From Neopestalotiopsis rosae (taxonomy: Eukaryota > Ascomycota > Sordariomycetes > Amphisphaeriales > Sporocadaceae), in contig JALGAS010000008.1 of assembly GCA_023078685.1 (NCBI GenBank), positions 1,984,001 to 2,048,000 of the forward strand: a stretch of DNA of 64,000 nt, in the 5' to 3' direction. The notes beneath the pieces are model-generated. The model was not told the origin of the DNA. It ran no database searches and saw nothing but the letters and a program-made list of their open reading frames with translations. A program made the translations under genes and the position numbers. Positions 35,007-47,960 of the stretch are shown piece after piece. How positions within the stretch are numbered: the stretch's first letter is position 1; the number at the start of each line of letters is the position of its first letter.

Positions 35007-38000
35007 ATGGCGGACACCACGCCCACTACCACTACTACTAGCGATGGTGCTGCAACAACAGCCCTCACCAGCAATACTACCACGACTACCGCGTCCACAA
35101 CCACCGACGGCCCCGTGCCTCGCCAGCGCTCATCAATTGATTTCTCCTCCTCGCCCGCCGCCGCTGCTACCAGCAATCACCCTGATGAGAAACACAAAAC
35201 AAACACCACCACTACCACCAATACCACCACCGGCAGTAAAACAAATAATAACTTTCATGCCCATCGCCAAAACCATAATCCTTCCAAATTACCCACTTTT
35301 CGCTTTGTCGACCTGCGCAAACAGAGTTTGGCGCACCCGTCGCTGCTAACCCAAAGCCAAGGCATTCCACCCTCGCCTGTCTCACCTCGCACGGATCCCA
35401 CTCGTCAAGATCCAGATCTACCAGCAGCTGCTCAATTGTCGTCGCCGCAGCAGCAGCAGCAACAGCCACCAAAGACGGCTCAGCAAAGCAATATTGCAGC
35501 TCCCACGCGACGCGGCTCTCCACAAGGTCATCGCCAACGTCCCAGCATTCGTCAAATTCCTGTCTCACGAGGGCCACTCTCTCCCACGTCTACTGCATCG
35601 CTTCAACACGTTGTCGCGTCGTCTTCTGCTTCGTCAGATACGAGTTCTGGCAGGTCTCGGCCAGCGTCATTACTTAGTCCACGCAAATTAGCTTCCGTAT
35701 CCGCGACACGACCCGTCGGATCACGGCGACCCATTTCTCTGGGATCTTCTCAGCCGACATCCAAGTCGTCAGATAGTCCGTCGGCGTCAGACTCTGCGAC
35801 GACCATTGTGCTTGCTCGACCACAGCAACCACGGCCGCCCCCTTCAAGCAAGAGAACACCTGCTTCGGAGCCGCAAACTCCATTGGCTGGAAGCCAGGAG
35901 GAATCACTTGAGAACATCCCACGACGTTCGACGCAGGGCCTCAGAGAATTGTCCAAATCTATCCATGCAAAAAAGGACTCAATAGCAGTACGACGACCAC
36001 CTGTCACTTACAACAGACGATCTGCCGCTCCCACCCCGGCCAAAGTCACAAAAGGACCCTCGGGCAAGATCCCACCCATTCGCTCGTTCAGAAGATCGGG
36101 CGATCGACAAACCCTAGGCATCGATACGGGCTTGAGCTCTACGTCCAAGTACGACGACCAAGCCGGCGATTCGCACCACCACGATAGAACTCTAGAGGCA
36201 TTGGAAGGCAGACAAGACGACGGAAACTACGGGATGACGCCGCCCGACTCTGCATTAGAACAGCATGATGCTGACGACAGTGGGGACGTATTTTTGAACA
36301 TGGCCCGCGAGGAACCAGATCCCCAACCTGCGCCAGTAAGTTATTCCAGCACAGCCATGGTCCCCCTTTTTTGGCTTTATGCGCAGTGCGCATGTAATTG
36401 TTTGCCGCAAGGAGCCGCACTTTGCGTATCTCTACAACCTACGCGCGCTCTGCCTCCCCCTGGGCTGGTGCAAAACCGGCCCTGATCTAGCGAGGCGCGC
36501 CGGCGTTGGGATCGACAGCAGAATGTCTCGTTTTGCGTCGCACCCTTGGTCACTATAATCGTCGAGGTTGATCAACTTGCTGTCACATATATCACAAGGC
36601 ACTAAATGGATTCTCTTTGAGACATGCATCGTAAATGGATCATTGCTAACGAGCTACGCAGTCGCGAGTCATACGATCAGCACATAGACGCCCACTTTCA
36701 TCAGCAATACCGCCATATCAGCCCATGTCTCCAACCCAGGCATCGAGGCGTATGTCTGACTTGGAAAGCGCAAGATCAAAATCGCGAGAAGAGGGGCGCC
36801 TGGCCGAGCGACCTGCGCGAGCCCTGACATTTAGAAGTTCTTTAACGAATGGAAATACTTCCGAAATCAAGAACAGTAACTCAAAGGCTTCGCCCATTAC
36901 ACCTCGAACTTTGACCTTTCAAGAGCCCGTCACTGAGTCAACTTCTTCGTATGGTCGGAGGAGACAGTCTAATGCTGACAGCACTTCTGCGGCGCTGCCC
37001 TCGCGCATGTCATCTCTAAAACAGGCTGCTGGCTCTGCAAACAGTTCTAGCCGAACTTACAACTCCTCACCACTAGCGCCAAAGTCAATGGAGGTTCAAA
37101 AACCTGATGCCCAGCTTGGTGACCACCAGACGGAGTCTTCGAACTCGACTGCTGCGCCCTCAACTGTTTGGGACGAAATAGACGACATCAGATCTCGTAT
37201 TCAGCGACTCGAACTCACTGGAAAACTACCGCCAACATCTGGGGCAGCCATGTCGAGGGCGTCGGAAGAGCGGCCTCCAACCGCTACAACCAATGCAACC
37301 ACCATGTCTGCATCGCCTAAACGTAATGGTGGGGATCATGCCCCGCAAACGGATGCAGTGAGCGTGGTATCATCCTCATATGGATTCAAGGACGGTCAAC
37401 CACTTCTACAATCCGCCATGAACAAGTCCAAGTCACTCCTGCCTCCTGAAGTATATAATGCTTTAGAGGCTGCGGCATCTGACGCAATCACTTTGACTGC
37501 CATGATTGGAAGGATTGGCGAGCCAGGTCCCGTGTCTAGTGCTGCGAGCAGTGTTGGGACAACGGCAGTGACGGACAGGCAGTTGAGAAGAAAAGCTGAG
37601 AGCATATGTCGCAATCTCACTGAATTGTGTCTGGCCCTCAGCGAGGACGTGCCGCAAACCAAGCTTCCACAAGACGTGCCAATGCCGAGCCTGGAGAGTG
37701 GGCTCGCTGGCAGTCCTATGATTACTCGGTTTTCGGCCGGCGGCGCTTCACGACGCTCGAGTACTATTCTGACAGACCGTAGTCCGGTAATTGCAGCTGT
37801 CAGTAGTCCCAGAGCAATGTCACGACTCGAAGAGAGACGCAGCAGCATGCTCTTCTCCAGCGCCGTCCCAAGCCCAAGCTCTCGCTATTCCTCCCAGACT
37901 CCTGTAACACCTACCGAAATTGCAGGTCGAAGGACGTCACTCTTGGTTCCACGCTCGCGTAGAGGCGGAACTGAGGAGCCGGAAGAAGTTGGATCCGTTT

Positions 38001-38551
38001 CTGGCATCTCTGGACATGGGCGCAAGTCTTCTCTGCTACTAAGGACACGTCGGGGCGGCACAGAAGAGGCCGACGAACAAGCTGGGCGTCGATCCTCGTT
38101 ATTGCGAACGCGTCGAACAATTCACGATGAAGAGGAAGACGATCGCTCAGCACGGATCCGATCAATGTCGCGAACGGCAACAGACCTGACAGGCCCTCGC
38201 CCTCCTGTAGCTCAGGAGTTCAACCCACAGATACCAATGGCGTCAATCGAGTCGGCTGGTCTGGGTGCCTCACCAATGCAGCGACGGCGCCTGGGCTTAT
38301 CTTCCATTAACACACGTCTTCAGCCTACCACAAACAGTCCCCTTGCGACAAGGCGGTACATGGATAGGACTGAACCAGATCGCGAAAGCAGCAACTTGGC
38401 CGAGAAGCTTGCGGAAGAACGCGGACAGAGGTCGTTTTCTGGGCCGGAAAGTAGAGGGCTTCCGAGTCGCAATAGCAGCCTTCAAAGGAGGCTCCGCGAA
38501 AGCGTGTTGACAAGTCGTTCAGCAACGGAACAAGCGGCCGGCTACCGGTAA
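35007..38551 (+). CDS. Large Ser/Thr/Pro-rich, mostly disordered conserved fungal protein
   Basis: Model: exons 35007-36335 and 36662-38551 with a 326-nt intron (1072 aa). The intron has a GTAAGT donor, a TGCTAAC branch site and a CAG acceptor, and both sides stay in phase 0; its length is unusual for this window. The start MADTTPTTTTTS was taken because upstream in-frame codons run through a T tract. The first half is low complexity (Thr, Ser, Gln runs) with a short ordered motif KLPTFRFVDLRKQ. A probable helical patch (VWDEIDDIRSRIQRLELTGKLP and the following PPEVYNALEAAASDAI, LRRKAESICRNLTELCLAL) lies in the second half. Repeated basic-Ser motifs (RRSSLL, RTRRGGTEE) look like phosphorylation sites. 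No enzyme domain is seen; a scaffold or cytoskeletal role would be a guess. Confidence 0.8.
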
Positions 38552-39943
38552 TGATGGGCATGATTAATGGCAATACGACAGTGTACATAATAAGACCCGT
38601 CGTCATGATTTTTTTACGACGCCAACGTTCATGCATTCAAAAGGAGTTTTTGGAGGGAGCCGTCGGTCGGACTGCCCTATTTTATCATCATCTTCTTCTT
38701 CATAAATCATTATGTCCTAGACTTCCCTTCTTCCATTTGCGAGAAAACATTTCCTTTGTCCTCACATTCGGTACAGCGTGGTTGGCCATTGACATTTCCT
38801 TGTATAATATTTCGAGCCGTTGTGTAGACCAAAAAAAGGGCCAAGAGGCAGGAAACATGGGCGCTAACAGCATACTTGTAACGGACAGCATTGGAATGGT
38901 TTTCCAAGCGACGAACGACGAGCATGGCGGTGTAGCGCGAACAAAATCATTTCCTTAGATTGGATCTCGATTTCGTGGGAGTATGGGCGCAACGAAGACT
39001 CATCACGGCATCATCTGATCTCTTCTAAAGAGGAGATGAACATGAATGAAAAAGAGTCCGGGCAGTCAAATACGAATAGTATACTTGCCCCTTGAGATGG
39101 CGCACATGAATTCGAATATTGCAGCGAAGTGGAATTCTTTATAACTTTGTCATTCGTGCCATGCCTCATTTGTTCCTGTGAGACTGCTGACGACCTGATT
39201 AAGAATGAATCATTTTGGGCTAAGCCCACTTTGGTTCTCGGCCTCGTACTATAAATGACAAGCAGCCAGGAGGCGCAATAACGATCCATCGATGACTCAG
39301 ACGGCGTTGAGGCGGATGAGGCAGAAGATGACGATGATGGTGGTTGGTGTCGATAAGTAGGTACCTTGTAGGCGAGATACATAGTAGATGTAATTGATGG
39401 TCAAGCTGTTCAATAAGAGCTGTTTGCGCCTGCCTGCCTGTTACAGGGGTAAACAGTTGGATTGATTGGCTGCAGCCGGCGACTCGATTCCTTGTAGTTG
39501 AATAAACCTGGCCGGCGACCAATACTTTTTTGTACCTACTTTTTTTTTCTGCCCCTCCAACTTAAAGCTACAAACGCGGCTCAAGAGCCTCGAATCCACC
39601 CGGTAACCCAACTCAGACATTCATGACTGAGTTGTTGTTCAACTACAATTTTCAGCACACTTTTCCACGGACATAGTACACAAAGCCCAAGCTGGCGAAA
39701 ATTGCTGTCGGTAGAGGCTTCAACGTCTTCTCTTTGCGCTCGTTTTCCCATCTGCAAACGAGACCAAAGTGCGTTACTGCTTTTGTCGCAACTCGGATTT
39801 CCACCCCACCTTGTTACAACAACTTTCTACTTGAACACAAGCAGTCGCAACCACTACCCGTCGACCATCAGAGTCGGTGCTATCATAGTCGGCGCAATCA
39901 CAGACTGCAACTCTTTCGTCGCCAGCGTCAACAAAGAATCACC
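38552..39943. other. Intergenic region before TPT1
   Basis: 1.4 kb; 3' end of the disordered-protein gene and TPT1 promoter and leader. No further gene supported. Confidence 0.6.
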
Positions 39944-41071
39944 ATGCCTGTCGACGAGGATTTCGCCGACACCCAGGACCAGATGGAGGCCCTTGCCATC
40001 AAGGGTAAGAATGGTGGTCGCAAGGCTGCTCCCGGAGCTGGATCAGAGCAACAGAAGCGCGACCTCAACATCAGCAAAGCATTGAGCATGCTCCTCAGAC
40101 ACAAGGCTGAAGAGGCTGGGATCGAGCTGGATGATGAAGGCTTTGCCCGCCTTGACAAAGTTGTGAGTTTTTTTCCTGGTGCCTTTCTTTGTTATTCCAT
40201 CTTATCTCATCCATCCCATCTCACAATTAACCGTCCACGTCCAATGCTTTATATGTTCATGCCATGAGTCCGCAAAATCATTCATGCTAACAAAACTTCA
40301 CAGCTCCAATGGTCACGCATCAGATCTCTCAAGCCTTCATTTGCAGAAATCAAGAGTGCAGTCGCCGATAATGCCAAGCAGCGCTTCAGCATGAAGCCCG
40401 TTGATGGCTCAGATGATCCGGACTCCACCAACCCAGCGGACTGGCTCATTCGCGCAAACCAAGGACATAGCATCAAACTTGACAGCGAGGGTCTGCACAC
40501 GCCCATCACCCTGGAGGCCGGTAACATTCCTGATGTCGTCGTGCATGGCACATACTTTGCCTTTTGGCCCCAGATCGTCGAAAGTGGCGGCCTAAAGAAG
40601 ATGGACCGTACCCACGTCCACTTTGGCACCGGCCTACCCGAGGACGGCAAGGACAAGGCTCAAGTCCACGATGCCCAAGATGAGATGCAGCAGGACAAGG
40701 CCGCCGCCTCCGGCAAGAAGAACAACAACAAATCCAAAGTCATAAGCGGCATGCGCAACGATGCCGAGGTGCTCGTCTTTGTCGACGTGGCCAAGAGCCT
40801 AGAGGATGGCGGCATGAAGTGGTGGCTGAGCTCAAACGGCGTCGTGCTCACCGAGGGCAACGAGGACGGCACCGTGCCCATGAAGTACGTCAAGGAGGCC
40901 CGCGGCCGCAAGCAGGGCGTCGGCCAGCTCTGGAAGGACGGCCAAAAGGTCGCCGACCTCTTGCCTTCCGTCGTGGCTAGAGTCCCGATGGGCAAGAAGG
41001 GTCCCGCTGGACGCGGTGCCGCCCGAGCGAATCGCCGAGGCGGCGTGAAGAAGGTTGAAAAGGTTACATGA
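39944..41071 (+). CDS. TPT1: tRNA 2'-phosphotransferase
   Basis: Model: exons 39944-40162 and 40304-41071, with a 141-nt intron whose branch site is ATGCTAAC (328 aa). It removes the 2'-phosphate left at the splice junction of tRNAs after ligation, transferring it to NAD+. Family signatures are in order: LSKALSMLLRHKA-type start (SKALSMLLRH), LQWSRI, RANQGHS with the catalytic Arg and His, HGTYFAFWPQIVESGGL, MDRTHVHF, and SNGVVLTEG with VPMKYV near the end. A hydrophilic insert of about 35 residues (Gln/Lys/Asn-rich, GKKNNNKSK) interrupts the catalytic domain, and the tail is Gly/Arg/Lys-rich. The ATG at 39944 was chosen from its ACC context and the sense start MPVDEDF. It lies 460 bp from an intron-containing tRNA. 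Confidence 0.95.
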
Positions 41072-41531
41072 AGAGGGGTGTGGCATTGTAATGATCTCAA
41101 CAGTTTACTGCATCGGCAAGACGGATGACAATAGTCCACCAGCAATGGGAGCAATTTCAGGGTTTTATGATTTGGCGTGAGCGGCAAGGTCAAGTGAGAG
41201 AGGTAGGGTCAGATAGAACAGTTCGTCACTAATGTCCATACATTGATGCTTTCTCTCACATCTTGAGCCTTATTGGGGGCGATTGTCTCTTATCGCGCCG
41301 CGACTATTCCATTTGGCTCCTGTGAGTGGGTGCAAGATGTGTGTGCTGGACAGCACAGCTAGAGTGGTTGCTCAGCCCCCCATTCCGAGTCGCGATGTTG
41401 TGACTCACAGTCACCCTACAACACATCCACACGTAAGCAAGAGACAGGAAAACGATGTGAATCTCTAATTTTCTAGAGAAACAATTGACAATTTTCTTCA
41501 AGAGCGAGCCAGGATGACATCCTGGGCAAAA

Positions 41532-41621
41532 AGCACTGTGGCTCAGTTGGGACAGCGTCGGCCTCATGATTCAATATATTGTGAAAACCGAAGATCGTAA
41601 GATCAAAACTTACCAGTGCTT
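41532..41621 (+). tRNA. tRNA-Met (CAT), with a 17-nt intron
   Basis: Folded by hand. The acceptor stem is perfect, AGCACTG (41532-41538) with CAGTGCT (41614-41620). The D arm is GCTC..AGC, with A box TGGCTCAGTTGG. The anticodon loop CTCATG carries CAT at 41565-41567; the intron is 41569-41585, at the canonical site one base after the anticodon, and its TGA can pair with TCA of the loop. The variable loop has 5 nt. The T stem GTAAG/CTTAC is perfect with loop ATCAAAA. A1:U72 and A54/A60 are initiator-like, while the D arm and an intron are elongator-like; base 73 is T. It could be a divergent functional gene or a recent pseudogene. Confidence 0.72.
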
Positions 41622-41627
41622 TCATTC

Positions 41628-41633
41628 TTTTTT
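41628..41633 (+). terminator. RNA polymerase III terminator (T6) of the tRNA gene
   Basis: Six T starting seven bases after the tRNA 3' end, as expected for Pol III termination. Confidence 0.7.
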
Positions 41634-41676
41634 GAATGCCTTGCCTTGAAGCAGATATATTGTGTATACACTTCTC

Positions 41677-43225
41677 TCAGCCAGCCATCCCATGGTTTGC
41701 CCTCCTTTCGTCATTGACGGAAGTGACATCTACCCACGGCGACATTGCATACTGTTCATCTAAGTAGTATTGATTGGCATCGTTGCGCGGACTCAGCCAG
41801 GTCTCGGAAAAGTCTTCATCGTACTCCTCGTGCAAAGCAAAGGGCGCGTCGTATTGCTCCGTCGACAGGCCTCTCTTGTGGGCAATGGGAGTCCACGCAG
41901 AGCGAGGCCCAACGCGCCTGCTGCTCCCACTGCCTTCCGTCGATAAAGTTGTACCTGTCGTCTTTGGCGATGATCTGATCCTGCCAAACCAATTCGAGAG
42001 ACGTGAAGATGAAGAAGAATGGGGTGACGACGACTCAAACGCCTTGGGACACGCGGGAAGGCAAAAGATGACGATACCCAACGTCACTTCGACGGCAAAC
42101 AGCAGAATCTGGAGTGAGGAGTTGTAGGTAAAGTCGGCACTTTCCGAGGGTCTCGTGGAGTGGAGAATAGTGAAGACGGTACGCGTTCCAGCAAAGCCAA
42201 TCACACTGTTTCATTCAAAGTATCGATCACTTTGTCAGCTATACGCTGCAAAGGCCATGTGGGAATGGGGCAAACTTACACGATACCCAGACCGAAAACG
42301 GCGGACACGCCGATTCTCTTGCGCCTCGACATGCGCAACTTCCATATGACCCGCTGCGGCAGGAGCAGGATCCCCAGATCGACGAGGACGTTCACAAAGG
42401 CCGAAGTCACGTCGAGCGGCCGCGTGTCCAGGCACGTCCCGGGTAGAGTCTTGTCCCAGAGGCGCGCATGTGGGAAACAGCTCAGGTGCAGCGCCAGTGT
42501 GGCCGCGAGGTAAAAGAGGATATTTACGCCCATCAGCACGTGTGCGGTCCACCAAAAGGAGTTCTTGGCTCCTGTCGGACAGAAGAGCTGGACCCACTCG
42601 AGGAGGATCACCGTCTTGATCATCATGAGCTCGACGGCGTAGAGAGTGATGAGGCAAGTCCAAAGCTGTGGAACAGAAATCAGTTTTCTCTCTTGTTCAA
42701 GGCCACAGTTCAGTCCCGTATTCTCCGGTCCGTGAACTTACGTAGAGCACATGTGGTAGATCTCTCACGCGGATATCATACTGGTGGACAAAATGTCCAT
42801 ACTTTCCCGCCGCGAAGAAGACAGCAACGAACGCGACATATAGGATCTAGAATATGTATATCAGCAATATTGCTCATAAAGTGGAGATTCTTTCTGTTCG
42901 CAATGTCATACAAACGTAGGAATGATGGTATCTATTTGTTCAGAAGCAGTATCAGAATCAGTGTCAAAGGACTCGCAATATGACTCGATAGAGAAACTCT
43001 ACAGTCGCTCATCCGGGGCTTCTTGGCCACAAACCAGGTACTATAGGTTCGTAGTAAGAAGAATATTGATCCGATAGTCAAGCATACGGCCATGATGGCG
43101 CGCGCTGTGGTATTGGAGTTAGGCGGATCGTCAAAATTTGGCACGACGCCCGCCGGCGGCGTCAAGGCAGGGCCGTCGAGAATGGACTCCGGGTCTCCTC
43201 CGGGAGTCGACACAGAGGCTCCCAT
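41677..43225 (-). CDS. Fungal rhodopsin-domain (SAT4/PTH11-like) seven-TM integral membrane protein
   Basis: Model: exons 43225-43003, 42931-42912 (20-nt microexon), 42846-42742, 42665-42280, 42205-41677 (420 aa). The microexon encodes YTIIPTF and is required by phase and by continuity into ILYVAFVAVFF. Seven hydrophobic segments are visible, including AIMAVCLTIGSIFFLL, CLITLYAVELMMIKTVILL, VNVLVDLGILLLP and ILLFAVEVTLGIVIFC. The polar loop motifs GKYG-x2-VHQ, WTCLIT and RRKRIGVSAVFGLG are typical of the fungal rhodopsin-domain family. The last about 110 residues form a charged Ser-rich cytoplasmic tail. No CFEM domain is present. The family includes PTH11-like receptors, but the ligand and role of this member are unknown. 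Confidence 0.88.
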
Positions 43226-46200
43226 GGCGTCACAATCAAAGGATTTCGCACTCTTTGAACACGGAAGACTGATTTCATACTACTCGTCGCGTTATACAGG
43301 AAGCCACGACGATAATGAAATCGTTGCTTGTCCAACAAGAATGAGACAATAGCCTGGTAAAGTTTTTCTGCAGGAGACCGAATGTTTGGGTTGTAAACTT
43401 GTGAGGATCATCAACAAGTTTCCGGGTTCCATGGAACATGTCTTCTTGCCTTCACTTGCAAGAAATCTGCTGTGCCGATCGTGGCGCCGCCTTTGGGGGC
43501 GCCACCGGCCAGTGAACATGCTCGTTGCCTCTTGTCCATACAGCCTTGTCTTGAGGCAGCTCCGTGGCATAGGGTGTGCGGAGAACTTGTGCAGCAAGAA
43601 TCTCCAGAAGATCTGACTACACCTGTCTACCATAGATACAGCCGAGATAATTTGGCACGAATCGGAGCCAACATTTTATGTTGAACCCATAAACTTACTC
43701 TGCTCACAGCAATTCAACGTGAACACTCGGACAGCGCGCAATCAGAACGCCAGCAAAGGCGCAGCAAGAGTGTGTGAGCGTGTAGAATCCCTCTTTTCAG
43801 CTGCCACACGGGAAATGCATCCAAACATGCTCGACTGCATCCCCATGGTGGTACAAGGACTCGGATCATCTCCCAGAATTGCTGACTTGGTTCTTTGCCG
43901 TCAACCCGGGTCATGGATCAACCAGGCGGGTATGCGGGCTGACGGGTTCAGGTTCGATTGGGCACCAGCCTCGGTGCCGAGGGAACCGAAAAGAAGAGTC
44001 GCACAACGGGCCCCCGGAGATGCAATCCCCCCCAGTCTGCACATTTGAGCAAAGACCATTTTATGAAAAATCGATTTGTGCGAATGATTGTCAGGCACGC
44101 AAAGGCACGGGATTTTGGAACATACACACAGCGTTTTGTGAATTGTGTGTGAAAGATGCAAAGTGTATCGCTTCCCCCCGGGGTTTTGAGCCCAATCATT
44201 CTCGGGACCGATTTCGATCGGCGAGAAAACGCCAGGTTTTGCTGTTTAGGAATGAGATAACAGATGTCAGCAGCCACAGCGCATGGGAATAGCGGGAAGT
44301 AAGGTGCTTGCCCACACACGAAAAGTTGACTCAGGTACTTTTCTGCGGCCCGAACCTAGGGTCTTTTATCTTTGTAAGGCAGGCGTGATGGATCTCTTCG
44401 AATCTTCTTCCCCCCTCTCCACCCGGCGTATCTTTCATTGACAGGCATTGCGATTCGAAATGCCATTTCATTCTCTGTCAAGGAAAGTGCCCGTCAAAAA
44501 TATTGCACTGTTATAATAGCATAGCAAGCCCGGCTTCTTCTTGCTCTTTTCTTCTTGTTTGTATCGTCGGACTACAGAGCCCCGCGGCGAGGATAACAAA
44601 TGCTGGTGTTCGTGTGTTGGGTCTCGAGCGGACGGTATAAATGAAGTTGACACTAGAACCTAAATTGTAGATGGCAGGTGGCCTTGCGGATGGTGGCCTC
44701 CCAGGATATCAACGTTCTTGAGAGTAAGGTTGTGGTTTTCGTGTGGTGCTGCGGAAGGGCCCTGAGCTCTGGGTTGGTTGTGATCGATATGCTCAAAAAC
44801 AGCGCGAGTCCCTTGAATGTTGTCGGTTGCGTCTTTGCACGTTACAATACGGTGATGGGACGAGGGCAGAGGCAATGTGCTCAAGGGAGAAGTCGCTATT
44901 GTCGTCATGCCCTTCAACCTTCATTCTCGAACATGGCCCAATTGTCGTCTTTGAGTATATGACAATGCTTTCCTATGTGGTTTAGATATTGCAACATCTG
45001 CTTCCTCAAATTCAAGTCTGACGGGCTCATTAGACAGTGTACCGATACTGACTGATACTGTGTTTCTGTTATGCCCCGTTCAAGGCTGTATATTGAAGCT
45101 GTGTGGTATTGAAGTCGAGACGACTAGCTATTACTTGAAGGCATGGTATGAAGTAAGGCATTGATGAGCCGCGCTGCTCTGCTGTCCTTGAAGCCGCCTA
45201 TATCGACCAGCTTGCTTCGAAGATTGTGTACCCGTGCTGCGTCGGCTGCTATGGCTTCGTTGGTTCACTCAGAAACAACAATTTGGCTTTCTATGCAAAC
45301 ATGACGGAATGATTTGGTCAAATTTGAGGCCACTAATGACAGCAATATCGAGTGGAATAGGTGGGTTGGCATCAAAAAAACCAGTAGGAAAAGAAAACGA
45401 AGCAATAAAATCGATGCAGCTGCTTGTGCATATATGTTTATGTGTATCTCCCTTGGATAGGAAATTTCACTGGTCAACTGCTCGGTGCTCAATTCAAACT
45501 CTCTTTTCTTGCAAGTTACAAGAGTCTTGGCGTTGCTGGGGTCCTCGCCGTAGTCTGAAACTTCCATTAGCAATCGGGATCTGCCATCAAAACCTCGCTC
45601 TCCGTGGCTTCGTCGGCGTTCAGGAGCACGACCCACAACCACAGCCGATCGCCGGTAGATGAAATTTTCTGAATGCTTTCTTCAGCTGGCGCTGCACACA
45701 AGCACATAATGTGCCGATATTGGAAAAGATAGTCCCGCCCAGTGCCAGATGAGACTTTTGCGACAGTGTCGAATGCTAGCTCGCTAGTTGATGCTATTCT
45801 GAGAGTCACACCAGCACTCCTCGTTTCTGCAGTCTGATGCTGAGACTGTTCTCAGGGCGGTCATATCGGCACTTGATCATGGAGCATGCAGTGTCTGCTA
45901 TCCTGCCTGCGAGTATTCGGAATAGATGCTGTCGGAAGCAGCATTGGCGTGACCCCAAAGCCACCGAAGAATGATTATCATCGGCACTGATGAAGCTGCA
46001 GGACTAGGTATGTAAACAGCGACTCATCTCATTCGAACCAAATTGGACACATGGACAATATTCTCAGCGACAAATAAAGACGCGAGCTGAAGATAATAAT
46101 AAAACACGATCATGATAGACCGACTTTTCGGGGTCCAACGAGTCTGTATGCACCTGGCACTCACCTCCGCCATTGTTGAGATAAGTGGCCAAAAACCGTT

Positions 46201-47879
46201 ATAGTTTGTATTATTAGAGTTCAAACTAAACGGTTCAACAGCCAATCGAGTCTAGACTGGCTTGCCCTACTGACTCGAGGATTTGATTGAAGACCCCAAA
46301 GACCCCCAAAACCCCAAAGACCACGGCTCCCTTTATGCCAATCTGCCCAATGGCATCTCCACCGACACAGTATTCCGTACGTCCCTGACCTACATTTGCA
46401 TGCTTCCCACCACCCGTTTTTGCCGTACCTGTCGTGCACTCGTGGTTTGACGGACGAGACGGGCGCCCGGAAGCATGCGCCCTGGCGCTATTCCAACCCC
46501 CAAAAATGCGACATGAACGCTAATCGTGCGCCGAAGCTTAGGGATGAAATAGGTAGCCGCTACCATGTGATGTTTTCACAAGTATACGTCATAGACTCGT
46601 GTATTTCTTACTCAGGCCCGGAGCATTTGGCCAGAGAGTCTTGTTTAGTAGATTTTTTTAAGACGTGCTTCAGTTACCTAATCGAACTCGACACAGCCTT
46701 TGCTCATCTGGTGGCTACCTAACGAGGGTCTGAATAATTGGAGAGGAAAAGGAATACGAAAAAAAGTTCAACTGCTCGGCTCTAAAAATTGATCAAATCA
46801 TTCATGCATATGTCTGATCTAACAAGCGAGCGCCGTGGAGATTCCGCGACATTCGCATAACCATAGTCTGATGATTTCTATGACCACGGTAGCATTAACA
46901 TGACTGACATATTTGACCAGTGAAACGTCAAATTCCCGCAGCCAGGATACATTGAAGCAAGGGTCGCAATTACCGAGACCGAAGCCTGACGGTCGCCAAC
47001 GACTATCCAGTAAAAGACAGCCATTGGTTCCGGGCACCATCCGGATTTTGATTTGTATCTGGGTATGCCAAGTTGAAATTTTTCCGTATGTTTCGAAGAT
47101 CTTTGCATTCTACGGGATGCTATTGAGGTACTATGTACGTAGACTACAAAAGTGCTAAGGTTAGCTAGCTGCTACCTATGGTAGGTTGGCGCCAAACGGA
47201 CAAGAAGAAAAAAACAGAGTAAGCAGTGGGCCGGATTGTGCGAAATTGCCCACCGGTAATGGAATTCCCATCCGAATTTTGGGGCATTTCCACCAAGAAA
47301 TCCATAGGCGACAAGATGCCTCAATTAGGGCCCCCACCCACCAGCCCAAAATCGGGGTCTGGTCTGCCACTGTCACTGCCACTTTATGCTTGATGTACTG
47401 CACAAAAAACCAATCTGGCAGTGAGATTTTGACTGCCAGCAGCCTGCCTCGCCTGCCACCGCGTTGACTTACCATGGGCAGACGGACGAGATTCATGCAT
47501 AAGCGGGATTGGGTCTCCATATCACCAGGCGTGCACTGCGTCCTCGAACCGGTCACTGGTCTGCTCATTGGCTGGCGATAGACCCTTGGACCCCTCATTG
47601 CCTTAGACCCTGAAAATTGCGGCAAGGCACAAAGGGTCCAATCCCATTCTCAGGAAGGGTGTCACCTCTCCCTCTGTCTCTCTTGGTCTCGTCGACTTTG
47701 CTTTCCACCTTCCAGCTGGCTTCTTTGGGCTTCGTGGGCTTCGTGGGCCTTCGTGGCTTCCCATGGCCTTGTCGTCTTAATGGTCTGTTCCAAGATTTGT
47801 GCCAATCTAATGACAAGATATGCAAGGGGTCTTGTTTTTCTTCCCCCCCTCCTAGGTACACATGATTGATTGCCCACAT

Positions 47880-47960
47880 GGTACACACACGCGCTCGCGC
47901 ACAAGCACACACCTACCAGACACACATACACTCACACACACGCTCTCACACACACACATG
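47880..47960. repeat. CA/CACT-rich microsatellite region
   Basis: Long imperfect (AC)n sequence mixed with CGCTC and CACTC units; it gives rise to spurious His/Thr-rich open frames. Confidence 0.85.

Noticed and set aside
45234..45662. Overlapping frames of 125-142 codons on both strands
   Set aside because: They are mirror frames of the same segment, with no domain or splice partners.
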